Origin: Methanohalobium evestigatum Z-7303
GTDB lineage: Archaea > Halobacteriota > Methanosarcinia > Methanosarcinales > Methanosarcinaceae
Reading direction: 5' to 3'
DNA length: 64,000 nucleotides
Assembly: GCF_000196655.1 (NCBI RefSeq)
Contig: NC_014253.1
Location: forward strand, 1,567,423 to 1,631,422
The notes under the pieces are model-generated. The model was not told the origin of the DNA. It worked only from the letters and a program-made list of their open reading frames with translations, and searched no databases. A program made the translations under genes and the position numbers. Of the stretch, positions 17,511-25,127 are shown piece by piece; within the stretch, counting starts at the first letter, position 1; each line of letters opens with the position of its first letter.

Positions 17511-17642
17511 TTAAGGTACAAAAATAACAAAGCCACCAACTCTGGCAATTCCATCGCCTTTACTTGCAATATTCACAATTTTTACATCGTATTTTTCTCC
17601 AGACCGGACTGGAGCTGAGCCACCTCTATAAAAAATTTTCAC
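17511..17642 (-). CDS. Truncated TRAM-domain protein (43 residues)
   Basis: A GTG-started frame encodes 'GGSAPVRSGEKYDVKIVNI', then 'ASKGDGIARVGGFVIFVP' and TAA. This is the first half of an archaeal TRAM protein (the beta-barrel RNA-binding fold of methanogen RNA chaperones), which normally continues for another 20-30 residues after FVIFVPG. No continuation is found in any frame downstream; instead a terminator hairpin follows at once. It is most likely a deletion remnant, though the intact stop and terminator leave open a short functional form. Confidence 0.6.
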   Translation of the reverse strand: MKIFYRGGSAPVRSGEKYDVKIVNIASKGDGIARVGGFVIFVP

Positions 17643-17723
17643 ATCCTTGTATTAACGCTAGAAGACACAAACAGGATGGATTACATAACGGTCAAAATAG
17701 TATGTACAGTTAAAGTAACATCA

Positions 17724-18002
17724 TTAAATACCAATACGTTTAATCAAACAATAAAATAACCATTGAAATATTCTATACATGAGCCGTATTAGAAGTTTAA
17801 TATTATTCCACGAACATTCCATCAGATGTTCTCTAAATCCTCTTACAGAGCTCATAAGAGCTTTCTCACGTCTAATTTTGTACCAATTTGATGTATTTTC
17901 TGTATGAATTAAGAATTTTTCAATTGATAGAGGTGTTATCAATCCATAAAAGTAGTAATATGATGTGCTAATGAATTTGTGATTTAACCACTCTGTGCAA
18001 AT
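17724..18002 (-). pseudogene. Transposase C-terminal fragment (probable)
   Basis: An open minus frame reads 'CTEWLNHKFIS', 'SIEKFLIHTENTSNWYKIRR' and 'ALMSSVRGFREHLMECSWNN', with no normal start and a stop just upstream at 18005. The Trp/His/Arg-rich character and fragment state are like the C-terminus of an IS transposase, but I cannot name the family. Low confidence in the identity; good confidence that it is a fragment. Confidence 0.4.
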
Positions 18003-18049
18003 TTATGTAGGATTGAATTTCTAATACTTGACTGATTAATTTTATTTAG

Positions 18050-18223
18050 TTATTTCAATATTTCATTTATGATTAATATCATTATAGATATTAGAATTAA
18101 AAAAAATAATGTAAAAATTAGGTATTTACGAATAATATTATAATTTATATTTATATTAGTTGTCTTTATGTCTATGACCTTAGAGTTATTACCCAATTTG
18201 ATGTCTTTTGTCCCTGTATACTT
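18050..18223 (-). pseudogene. 3' part of the transglutaminase-like gene, beyond the TnpB insertion
   Basis: Reading on the minus strand from the right end of the TnpB element: 'YTGTKDIKLGNNSKVIDIKT' (end of an Ig-like beta domain), then 'YNIIRKYLIFTLFFLILISI' and a second hydrophobic stretch ending 'NEILK' and TAA. It has no start of its own. It completes the domain broken off at about 19535, so the two parts are one gene split by the insertion. Confidence 0.65.
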
Positions 18224-18230
18224 GTGAACT

Positions 18231-18330
18231 ACCACTTGGCTAAAGACCAAGTGGCTTCCTGTTTCATCCTTTTCCCTTATGGGAACAAGTCCACAGGCTC
18301 TACCCCTCATCCCGAAGGTGAATTGATGCC
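18231..18330 (-). ncRNA. Putative omega RNA (TnpB guide scaffold), copy 2
   Basis: The DNA from the 3' end of tnpB to the right end is strongly conserved with the copy at 56.1 kb: 'ACCTTCGGGATGAGGGGTAG', then AGCCTGTGGA and GAAACAGGAAGC, ending in a hairpin and TTCAC. In characterised TnpB systems this region is the omega RNA and the guide is the flanking DNA after the right end, here beginning AAGTATACAGGG. Expression is not shown. Confidence 0.6.
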
Positions 18331-19434
18331 TATTAGATTCTGTCTATCCAGTGCGAATTTTTTGATGTTAACTGATGCGTTGATGTCCCTATCATGTTCC
18401 GTTTTACAGTCAGGACATTCCCATTCTCTGTCTTTAAGTTCTAAATCCTGATGATAATATCCACATACATGACAGATTTTGCTTGATGGGTCGAATCGTC
18501 CTATCTTGATGATATTTTTACCATACCATTCTGCTTTATATTCCAATTTCTGAACAAAACTACTCCATGAAGCATCAGTTATATGCTGTGCCAGATTATG
18601 ATTTTTCAGCAATCCTTTTACATTCAAACATTCCAGTGCTACAGCTTGGTTCTCGCTTATCAACCTGGAACTTAATTTATGCTGGAAATCTTCTCTCTGA
18701 TTAGCAATTTTCTCATGATATTTTGCTATTTGATGTTTCAGTTTCCTGTAATTGTTAGAACCCTTTTGTTTTCTGCTGAGCCTTTTCTGTAATACCTTCA
18801 ATCTTTCAATTGAATTTTTCAGGTATCTGGGGTTGCCGATTTTTTCACCATCGGATGTTACAGCGAAATCCTTGATTCCTACATCGACTCCTATAGTATT
18901 AACTTCGTAGAATTTCTGTTTTTGTGGTAATTGTTTGTCGTCATCGACTAAAATACTGATATAATATTTTCCTGTCGGTGTTCTTTTTATAGTTGCAGTC
19001 CTTTGTTTACCATCAAAACTTCTATGAAGCCTGGTTTTTATCCAGCCGATTTTAGGTATGTATACTTTATTATTACCAAAATCGACTTTATACCATTGAG
19101 GAATAGGGAAAGATTGTACTGGGTTTTTCTTGGATTTAAACTTTGGAAAACCTGATTTTTCTCTGAAAAATTTGGTAAAAGCATTTTCCAGGTTAAGAGT
19201 AGCTCCCTGTAATGATTGAGAGTTAATTTCATTCAACCATTCATGATCTTGTTTTAATACCCTTATCTGTTTGTTCAATTCAAATCTTGATATTGCTTTA
19301 CCATCCTGCTCATAAGATTTGATTTTGTTCTCCAATGCCCAGTTGTATATGAACCTACAAGCTCCTATATGTTTTGCGATTAACTCCTGTTGTGTTTGAT
19401 TTGGATACATACGATACTTGTAAGCTTTTAACAT
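18307..19434 (-). CDS. tnpB: TnpB RNA-guided nuclease, apparently intact (copy 2)
   Basis: 375 residues from 'MLKAYKYRMYPNQTQQE'. All catalytic parts are present: Asp in 'TIGVDVGIKDF' (RuvC-I), Glu in 'VALECLNVKG' (RuvC-II), a zinc ribbon 'CHVCGYYH...CPDC', and Asp in 'HDRDINAS' (RuvC-III). ATG 19434 is preferred to the start at 19458 because the dead copy at 57.29 kb is homologous only from this Met. No tnpA lies in the window, so mobility would need TnpA in trans. Confidence 0.9.
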   Translation of the reverse strand: MLKAYKYRMYPNQTQQELIAKHIGACRFIYNWALENKIKSYEQDGKAISRFELNKQIRVLKQDHEWLNEINSQSLQGATLNLENAFTKFFREKSGFPKFKSKKNPVQSFPIPQWYKVDFGNNKVYIPKIGWIKTRLHRSFDGKQRTATIKRTPTGKYYISILVDDDKQLPQKQKFYEVNTIGVDVGIKDFAVTSDGEKIGNPRYLKNSIERLKVLQKRLSRKQKGSNNYRKLKHQIAKYHEKIANQREDFQHKLSSRLISENQAVALECLNVKGLLKNHNLAQHITDASWSSFVQKLEYKAEWYGKNIIKIGRFDPSSKICHVCGYYHQDLELKDREWECPDCKTEHDRDINASVNIKKFALDRQNLIGINSPSG

Positions 19435-19533
19435 ACCATAATTATTATGATTTAACATTATTTATATGTTAAGTTATATATTGGACGGTATTCAGCCCTG
19501 ATGCTGAAGACATCAGGGTTTTCTACCTTCCAT

Positions 19534-20478
19534 TATTATAAAGTCCTAATGCTTTTATATTATTTACTATGACTGTATAATTTGTATTATTATAAACACC
19601 CAAGTTTATATTGCAAAGACCTGATTCATTTGTTGAATAATCAATACCCTATCTAGAGTCCACTACAGTACATGAATAATTTTTGTAGTTTAATTTATAG
19701 TCGATAACTCAATATTTGTTGCTTATAATTATATCAAAAAACGACGAAATATATTACAAGTTAATAACAAATAATTTGTCCTCAACTATAATAGTAACTT
19801 TTGCATTTTCTACATTTTTTTCATCATTAATTGCTTTGACCGTTAAATTAGATGTATTTTTTACATAATCATTTGTTACATCTTCTATGTTGTACCTTTT
19901 TTGTTTAACACAGAAACATGTCCAAAATATGCACCCCATTCCGAGGTGAAATATGTCTTATTACTGTTAGGATAAGACAAGTTAAATCCAGAATCTGCAA
20001 TTTTCCATTTATTTTTTGATTTTACTTCATTTAATTTAACTTCTGACCAGCGATGGTCATTAATAATTGGTTCCTTTTCTTTTTGTGGTTTTATAAAACC
20101 GTTGATTTTTATTTTTCTGTAGTTCAAATTTGTCCTTTCTGCCATATCTTCAAATATTAATGCTCTTTCTTCGCAAGACCCTTTTTTCCAAAATAAAAAC
20201 CATATAGAATCATTTGATAAATAGCGTAAATGGATTTCCCAATCTTTATCAATTGTATCTGATTTTTTAATGAACTCTTTTTGTTCCCACTTTATGATGC
20301 TTTTTACTTTTTCAGAATCATTAGAGGATTTCTTTATTATGTCCTTGCTAGTTTCTTGCAAATCATGTTCAGTAATATAGAATATATGCAAAGATAGATA
20401 AATTAAAGGGCTTAATATTAGAAATATTAATAAGGAAATTATTATAGCTTTTTTACTACTCTTTTTAAATGATAACAT
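19534..20478 (-). pseudogene. Transglutaminase-like membrane protein, 5' part (frameshifted, TnpB-interrupted)
   Basis: Starts MLSFKKSSKKAIIISLLI with an N-terminal membrane helix. The transglutaminase core has Cys in 'KKGSCEERALIFEDMAERTN', His in 'INDHRWSEVKL' and Asp in 'WKIADSGFN'. The frame breaks in an A6 run near 19898-19903; the next frame continues 'YNIEDVTNDYVKNTSNLTVK', an Ig-like domain. Further frame breaks follow, then 'GIDYSTNESGLCNINLGVYN' and 'NTNYTVIVNNIKALGLYNN' up to the TnpB left end. The 3' end of the gene lies at 18050-18223. This is a peptidase/transamidase-like surface protein that is no longer functional unless a frameshift is programmed. Confidence 0.75.
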
Positions 20479-20601
20479 AATTCAGAATATTATTTTTCAT
20501 GGATTTTTAATAATCATACCTATATCTTTATTTATAAGTTCTATTATATTTTTTAAATCTGTTTCCTATAAATTTAATTCTTTAATGACTGAATGATAAG
20601 C

Positions 20602-21168
20602 ATGACTGAAAACCAACTGAAACTAATCATTATAACCGTTTGCTTACTTCTTATAAATCTATCAGGATGTATAGACACTGACAATGATAGTGCAGAATCA
20701 AATGATACAAACTTGGTCACGGTAACCAAGGTAGTTGATGGTGACACTATAGACATCCGTTATTCTAATGGCACTACTGAAAGAATAAGACTACTAGGCG
20801 TGGATACACCAGAAACACATACTGACAATGAACCAGAAGATTTCGAAGGTATAGACAATGCCAGTTATCTGCATGAATGGGGCTTAAAAGCAAGTGATTA
20901 CACGTCAGATATTCTAAAAGGCAATAAAGTAAGACTGGAATATGATGATATCTCAGACAGAAGAGGATACTATGGAAGGTTACTGGCTTATGTGTTTTTA
21001 CAAAATGATACCATGTACAATAGGATGTTAATCAAGAATGGATATGCTAGGGTGTATGATGAAGCTGAAATTGAATATATGGATGAGTTTTTGGAACTGG
21101 AACAAGAAGCTAAGGTAAAACAAATAGGTCTATGGAGTTATTACTTAAGTCACAGTTCTACTCACTGA
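20602..21168 (+). CDS. Staphylococcal-nuclease-like lipoprotein (thermonuclease family)
   Basis: 188 residues. A lipoprotein signal ends in 'LINLSGCID', with Cys as lipidation site. The SNase fold follows: 'VTVTKVVDGDTIDIRY', 'ERIRLLGVDTPETH' (catalytic Arg and Asp) and 'GRLLAYVF' plus 'NRMLIKNGYARVY'. It should cut extracellular DNA or RNA at the cell surface with calcium. ATG 20602 is preferred; an in-frame ATG lies 3 codons upstream. It stands alone on the plus strand. Confidence 0.85.
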   Translation: MTENQLKLIIITVCLLLINLSGCIDTDNDSAESNDTNLVTVTKVVDGDTIDIRYSNGTTERIRLLGVDTPETHTDNEPEDFEGIDNASYLHEWGLKASDYTSDILKGNKVRLEYDDISDRRGYYGRLLAYVFLQNDTMYNRMLIKNGYARVYDEAEIEYMDEFLELEQEAKVKQIGLWSYYLSHSSTH

Positions 21169-21237
21169 ACCTGTAATAAAGGCGTTGAAGTTTTTAACAG
21201 CTTTATAATATTTAACGCTGGAAAAATAACAGCATCA

Positions 21238-21252
21238 TTTATTATATATATT
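21238..21252 (+). promoter_or_regulatory. TATA box candidate for the G-loop RNA
   Basis: TTTATTATATATATT lies about 25-30 bp upstream of the predicted start of the structured region at about 21275, the normal archaeal spacing. A weaker TATA-like run on the opposite strand near 21490 means the direction is not settled. Confidence 0.4.
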
Positions 21253-21271
21253 TACAGTATCATAGTAAGAG

Positions 21272-21480
21272 ATTAGAAAGCAGAAGTAGAGAATGAGGGA
21301 TAGTTTCTACAACTGTTTGAAGTAGTGGACGAGCGTTTCAATGGTTGAGTGGGGGTTCAACCATCGGGGAGATGTGGTTTAAAGTAGTCAAAGTGGACTT
21401 GTCTGCCCAATCTGTGTGAACTTGGGGGAGTTTTCATAGATTGGGTAGCTACATCTATTTTGCAAATCCATACTCAATAA
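21272..21480 (+). ncRNA. Candidate structured RNA with G-rich hairpin loops
   Basis: No protein-coding frame. Hairpins in order: GTAGA/TCTAC at 21286-21310 with GAGGGA in the loop; ATGGTTGA/TCAACCAT at 21341-21364 with loop GTGGGGGT; and a 17-position stem, CCCAATCTGTGTGAACT with AGTTTTCATAGATTGGG at 21406-21445 (one mismatch, two G-U pairs), with loop TGGGGG. A U-rich run follows at 21500-21520. The repeated presentation of G-runs in loops looks like a design for binding a protein or C-rich RNA. I do not recognise it as SRP RNA, RNase P RNA or a known riboswitch. Confidence 0.55.
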
Positions 21481-21541
21481 TCTAATATATTCTATATACC
21501 TTTTCTGATCTTTTTCTTAGATTCCCTGAACAAGAATTAAA

Positions 21542-21578
21542 AAATCAGAGAGAACCGAAGAACTCTGCGGTCTGATTT
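21542..21578 (-). terminator. Terminator of the DUF1699 gene
   Basis: AAATCAGA (21542-21549) pairs with TCTGATTT (21571-21578). On the minus strand the hairpin lies 22 bp after the stop at 21600 and is followed by TTTTTTAATT. Confidence 0.6.
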
Positions 21579-21599
21579 CGGCAAATTCTGTGCAAGACT

Positions 21600-21995
21600 T
21601 TACTGTTTCATAAGAAATTTAACAAAATCAGGCTCTAAATTTGATTCTCGACTTATTTTATCAGCAATTTCTTCATCAGAGTAATCATCCTTTTTTAATT
21701 CATTAATTCTTTCATAAATTCCATTTGAAATCTCAGAATATTCATTGATATCTTTCCTGTGACCCCATACATCACCTTCGATAAGGTCTATACCTTGCAT
21801 ATCAAGAAACATTTTAGCAGATTGTGATAATGTTTTAAGGTATGAATTTGGTATATGGAATGCTTTTATGTCAGGGCATTTAGATACAATAGAAAATATA
21901 TCAGTATTGGATGGTCTAAACGCTAGATGGACAATTTCTTCATTTTCATTCAGATTATTAATATCATCTTTTGAACTTATTACTCGAATTCGCAT
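21600..21995 (-). CDS. DUF1699 family protein
   Basis: 131 residues. 'MRIRVISSKDDI', 'NEEIVHLAFRPSNTDIF' and 'MQGIDLIEGDVWGHRKDINE' match the DUF1699 family, which as far as I know is confined to methanogens. The C-terminal third ('KKDDYSDEEIADKISRESN') is helical and charged. Function is unknown. Own promoter and terminator suggest a single-gene unit. The neighbouring candidate RNA on the other strand is not obviously linked. Confidence 0.8.
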   Translation of the reverse strand: MRIRVISSKDDINNLNENEEIVHLAFRPSNTDIFSIVSKCPDIKAFHIPNSYLKTLSQSAKMFLDMQGIDLIEGDVWGHRKDINEYSEISNGIYERINELKKDDYSDEEIADKISRESNLEPDFVKFLMKQ

Positions 21996-22149
21996 ATATT
22001 ATCCCATACTATTATAATTTTAAAATGTATAATAATAAATTATTTATTAATTATTTAAAAATTGTGATTTTTTTAGTAACAAGATCATCAGGATATTAAT
22101 TTAACTAACTTTTTTTGATTGTCGTGTCCACCAGAAATGTACAAATAGT

Positions 22150-22171
22150 GTTTAAACATAGTTTAAACTAT
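22150..22171. promoter_or_regulatory. Tandem GTTTAAAC palindromes overlapping a start codon
   Basis: Two perfect palindromes GTTTAAAC lie at 22150-22157 and 22161-22168, 11 bp apart centre to centre (one helical turn). The second, extended to ATAGTTTAAACTAT, overlaps the ATG at 22170. This is a typical operator layout for autorepression by the downstream small DNA-binding-like protein. Confidence 0.5.
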
Positions 22172-22415
22172 GAATAATGGGGTCTTTGAAAGTAAAATTA
22201 CAAAATTGAGTGCTAGTAGAAACAGGGTATATCCTTCGATACGCTTACCGAAAGAATATGCTGATATTATCGGTAATAAAGCACAAATCTACCCGACATC
22301 CTATGATAGTAAACAGGCATTTTTAGTTGTAATAAATCATGAGAGTTTAAACTCTGAGTTTGAAGACGTGGTAGAAAACCGAATTAGAAACCTTGAAACC
22401 AAATCGGAGCACTAA
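22170..22415 (+). CDS. Small AbrB-like (swapped-hairpin) protein, probable
   Basis: 81 residues. 'ITKLSASRNRVYPSIRLPKE' and 'ADIIGNKAQIYPTSYDSKQA' have the pattern of archaeal AbrB/SpoVT-like domains (strand, R-x-Y-x-x-I-R-L-P-K, strand), usually DNA-binding antitoxin or regulator folds. No toxin partner is next to it. The two GTTTAAAC sites overlapping its start suggest autoregulation. Confidence 0.5.
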   Translation: MNNGVFESKITKLSASRNRVYPSIRLPKEYADIIGNKAQIYPTSYDSKQAFLVVINHESLNSEFEDVVENRIRNLETKSEH

Positions 22416-22470
22416 GAAACCACATATCTCAAGAAGAGCCAAAAAGGAATAATCATTCAAAAAACCAAAG

Positions 22471-22544
22471 TGGGCCCGCTGCGATTCGAACGCAGGATCC
22501 TCGCCGTGTAAAGGCGATGTCATAACCTACTAGACCACGGGCCC
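22471..22544 (-). tRNA. tRNA-Val (anticodon UAC)
   Basis: On the minus strand the 74-nt sequence folds as a cloverleaf: acceptor GGGCCCG/CGGGCCC, anticodon stem TCGCC/GGCGA with loop TTTACAC giving anticodon UAC, and T-arm GCGTTCGAATCGC. CCA is not encoded. Confidence 0.95.
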
Positions 22545-22652
22545 ATATCAGACATATTTAACGCATTCCCTAATGTTATTAGTCATATATAGTCTTTTTT
22601 GATAAACAACTCGCACGATTATTTTAAGAATAATAATGTAAATGGGTATTAT

Positions 22653-23288
22653 ATGCACTATGAGCCCGAGACAGATATAGATAATGAAACGGACGAATTC
22701 GAGTCCGAAATGATTGAAGAGTCTCTGAGCGAATACGCAAGCATCAAATCAATCATATCAGAGGCTCTCCCATTTGAGATTCTTGCAACATTTGGTGGTG
22801 TTGTAGCAGGTATTATACTCTCAGGCATGACAGAGCAACTGGAACTTGTACCCGGGTTGATAGTTATAGCTCCAGCAGTTCTGGGACTTAGAGGAAATAT
22901 ATCATGTACACTCGGGTCAAGACTTGGAAGCGCTGTGCATATGGGTTTGATTACACGGGTAGAAAGAAATCCGGAACTAATAAACAACATCGCGGGCTCC
23001 CTTACATTAAGTCTTATACTCACAATTATACTCGGGTTAATGGGGCATTATATAACACTTCTAATGGGACTTGATAGTGCTGGTGCTCTTATACTTACAT
23101 CAATTGCTGTTATAAGTGGTGTATCCTCTGGAATTATACTTTCAATAATTACTGTATTACTCGCACTTGGTATGTTTAGGTTCGGTTTTGACCCTGATAA
23201 TGTAGTTACACCTTCAATTGCAACTCTGGGGGATATAATATCCATGTTAATGCTGTTTTTAACTACCAAGTTGGTGATTGCAATATGA
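22653..23288 (+). CDS. MgtE-type divalent cation transporter domain protein (first half)
   Basis: About 211 residues. After a 35-residue acidic N-terminus come five hydrophobic segments with 'LVPGLIVIAPAVLGLRGNIS', 'LGSRLGSAVHMGL' and 'DPDNVVTPSIATLGDI', the MgtE/SLC41 pore-domain signatures. It lacks the N and CBS domains of bacterial MgtE. The next gene, overlapping by 4 bp, encodes the matching second half, so they probably form a heterodimeric Mg2+ or other divalent transporter. ATG 22653 is chosen over the TTG at 22599. Confidence 0.82.
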   Translation: MHYEPETDIDNETDEFESEMIEESLSEYASIKSIISEALPFEILATFGGVVAGIILSGMTEQLELVPGLIVIAPAVLGLRGNISCTLGSRLGSAVHMGLITRVERNPELINNIAGSLTLSLILTIILGLMGHYITLLMGLDSAGALILTSIAVISGVSSGIILSIITVLLALGMFRFGFDPDNVVTPSIATLGDIISMLMLFLTTKLVIAI

Positions 23289-23842
23289 GCTATTACACCA
23301 TCCCCGGAATAGTAAAAAGAAGCCTTCCGGTTCTTTTTGTTACCAGCATCATAGGTATTTTTTCCGGACAGATTCTTAATGCAAGGATAGAGAATCTAAT
23401 ATCACTACCCTCTTTGCTTGTACTCATACCCGCTCTCATAAAAGTTGGCGGAGATACTGGGAGTATGTTGGGTGCCCGTTTGTCTTCAGCATTCCATCTT
23501 GGTATGGGTGGAAACATACACAAAAATCCGGTTGTTAAAAATAGTCTGTTAGGCGCTCTGATAGTAGGAATTACAGCCTGCTTCATACTAAGTATTGTGG
23601 TATGGTCTGTTAGTAATTTGATGGGAATTGGGCTTGAATATATTACCTTTTTCAAAATCTGTATGATTGCAGGAATACTGGAATTGATAGCTGTCTATGC
23701 AATCACGGTATTAATAGCGTTTGCCTCACATCGATTCGGACTTGACCCGGATGATACTGTTATACCATTGATAGCAACACTTGGTGACCTTATAGGTGTT
23801 GCTGGTATATTCACAACCCTTTACCTGATAGGTCTTATTTAA
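23285..23842 (+). CDS. MgtE-type divalent cation transporter domain protein (second half)
   Basis: 185 residues and five hydrophobic segments. It repeats the same motifs as its partner: 'LPSLLVLIPALIKVGGDTGS', 'LGARLSSAFHLGMGG' and 'DPDDTVIPLIATLGDL'. Start overlaps the stop of the first half (ATGA). Two single-domain MgtE proteins followed by a PhoU/TrkA-C gene is a recurrent archaeal arrangement. Confidence 0.82.
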   Translation: MSYYTIPGIVKRSLPVLFVTSIIGIFSGQILNARIENLISLPSLLVLIPALIKVGGDTGSMLGARLSSAFHLGMGGNIHKNPVVKNSLLGALIVGITACFILSIVVWSVSNLMGIGLEYITFFKICMIAGILELIAVYAITVLIAFASHRFGLDPDDTVIPLIATLGDLIGVAGIFTTLYLIGLI

Positions 23843-23903
23843 TATATTAGCAAAAAGGTTTAAATTATTATATAAATAAAAACATCTAATACTGGTAGAC
23901 AAT

Positions 23904-25115
23904 ATGAAATCCAAAGAAGTAAAGTACACCCCGCGCAACCTCAAAGACACCTTAATAGAAATGAAGGACATTTCTGAATTAATGGTTGACCTTGCATATT
24001 CTGCCATGATATACGATGATGTAGATATTGCAGAGGAAGTGCTATATCTTGAAGAAAAAATGAATTTACTTGATTACCAAATGAAAATTACCGCCATGCT
24101 GAGCGCCCGCCGTATCGAAGAAGCTGAAGAAATGTCAGGAGTGCTTCAGGTAGCTGATTCATCAGAAACCATTGCAAATGCAGCAGGTGATATTGCAAAA
24201 ATCGTATTAAGGGATATGGGCATTCCGCTTGAACTTAAATACGCCCTTCGAGAAGCTGAAGAAACGGTAGTACGTGCCACTGTAAATGAAAAATCCAAAA
24301 TGGTAAACAATACTCTTGGAGATTTGGAACTTGATACAGAAACTGGAATGACAATAATTGCTTTACGCAGAAACCATAACTGGATATATGACCCTAACGA
24401 AAATACAAAGATAAAAGCAGGTGATGTGCTTTTTGCCAGAGGTCATGATGAAGGCATTCCTCTATTTGTAGGACTTGCGACTGGTAGAGAATATTCTCCA
24501 AAAAAAATTGATTATGAACCAAGTTTAAAAGGTCTAAAACAGGCAGTGGACATTATAGTAGATATGAAAAATATGGCAGAACTTTCAGTTGGATTATCCT
24601 ATTCTGCGATACTTTTTGATAATGAAGATATTGCCCATGAGGTCAAAATCCTTGAATCTGAAATGGATTCCATGAAATATGAACTCCAGCATTGGGTGCT
24701 TGAAACCGCAAAACATCTTAACGACCCCAGCCAGTTACGAGGACTCCTGCACCTTGCCAATGCATCAGAAACAATATCTGACGCAGGATATGGCATAGCA
24801 GATACTGTATTAAGAGACATTGAAACCCATCCGGTTATCACACTTGCTGTCAGAGGTTCTGATGAGGTAATAACAAAACTGGAAGTAGAAGACTGTTCAC
24901 CGATAGTCGGCAAGACTTTCAAGGATTTAAAACTTGAAACAGAGACCGGAGTACACATAATGGCTATGAAGCGCAACAACAGATGGGTATATTCACCAAG
25001 CGACAGAACTACTGTGCAGAGTGGTGATGTACTGATTGCCAGAGGTACTCATACAGGAGAAGATGCATTAATAGATGTCTGTAAATGTCCCGTCGAAGAA
25101 GAGGACAATTATTAA
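23904..25115 (+). CDS. PhoU/TrkA-C tandem regulator of the MgtE pair
   Basis: 403 residues made of two copies of PhoU-like helices plus a TrkA-C (RCK_C) domain: copy 1 about residues 10-200 ('DISELMVDLAYSAMIYDD', 'TGMTIIALRRNHNWIYDP', 'GDVLFARGHDEGI'), copy 2 about 210-400 ('MAELSVGLSYSAILFDNEDI', 'GVHIMAMKRNNRWVYSP', 'GDVLIARGTH'). No membrane segment. TrkA-C domains bind small ligands and gate transporters, so this is probably the cytoplasmic gate or sensor for the MgtE pair 61 bp upstream. Confidence 0.8.
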   Translation: MKSKEVKYTPRNLKDTLIEMKDISELMVDLAYSAMIYDDVDIAEEVLYLEEKMNLLDYQMKITAMLSARRIEEAEEMSGVLQVADSSETIANAAGDIAKIVLRDMGIPLELKYALREAEETVVRATVNEKSKMVNNTLGDLELDTETGMTIIALRRNHNWIYDPNENTKIKAGDVLFARGHDEGIPLFVGLATGREYSPKKIDYEPSLKGLKQAVDIIVDMKNMAELSVGLSYSAILFDNEDIAHEVKILESEMDSMKYELQHWVLETAKHLNDPSQLRGLLHLANASETISDAGYGIADTVLRDIETHPVITLAVRGSDEVITKLEVEDCSPIVGKTFKDLKLETETGVHIMAMKRNNRWVYSPSDRTTVQSGDVLIARGTHTGEDALIDVCKCPVEEEDNY

Positions 25116-25127
25116 AAGATAGGGGAC

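Larger units (their letters stand above)
18224..19533 (-). mobile_element. Intact IS1341-type TnpB element (copy 2)
   Basis: About 1.3 kb, carrying tnpB only. The right end (low coordinates) has a hairpin CCACTTGG/CCAAGTGG at 18232-18254 and terminates in AGTTCAC on the minus strand. The left end carries a hairpin CCCTGATG/CATCAGGG near 19497-19519. No flanking duplication is expected for this single-strand transposition family. It interrupts the transglutaminase-like gene. Confidence 0.75.

Noticed and set aside
17366-17569. 67-codon minus-strand frame
   Set aside because: Out-of-frame shadow of the short TRAM gene and its terminator.
18050-18310. 86-codon minus-strand frame as an independent gene
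   Set aside because: Its first 29 codons read through the omega RNA/right end of TnpB copy 2; only the part below 18224 is protein-like and it belongs to the interrupted transglutaminase-like gene.
19754-19939. 61-codon minus-strand frame as a separate gene
   Set aside because: It is the continuation of the transglutaminase-like gene after a frameshift in an A6 run.
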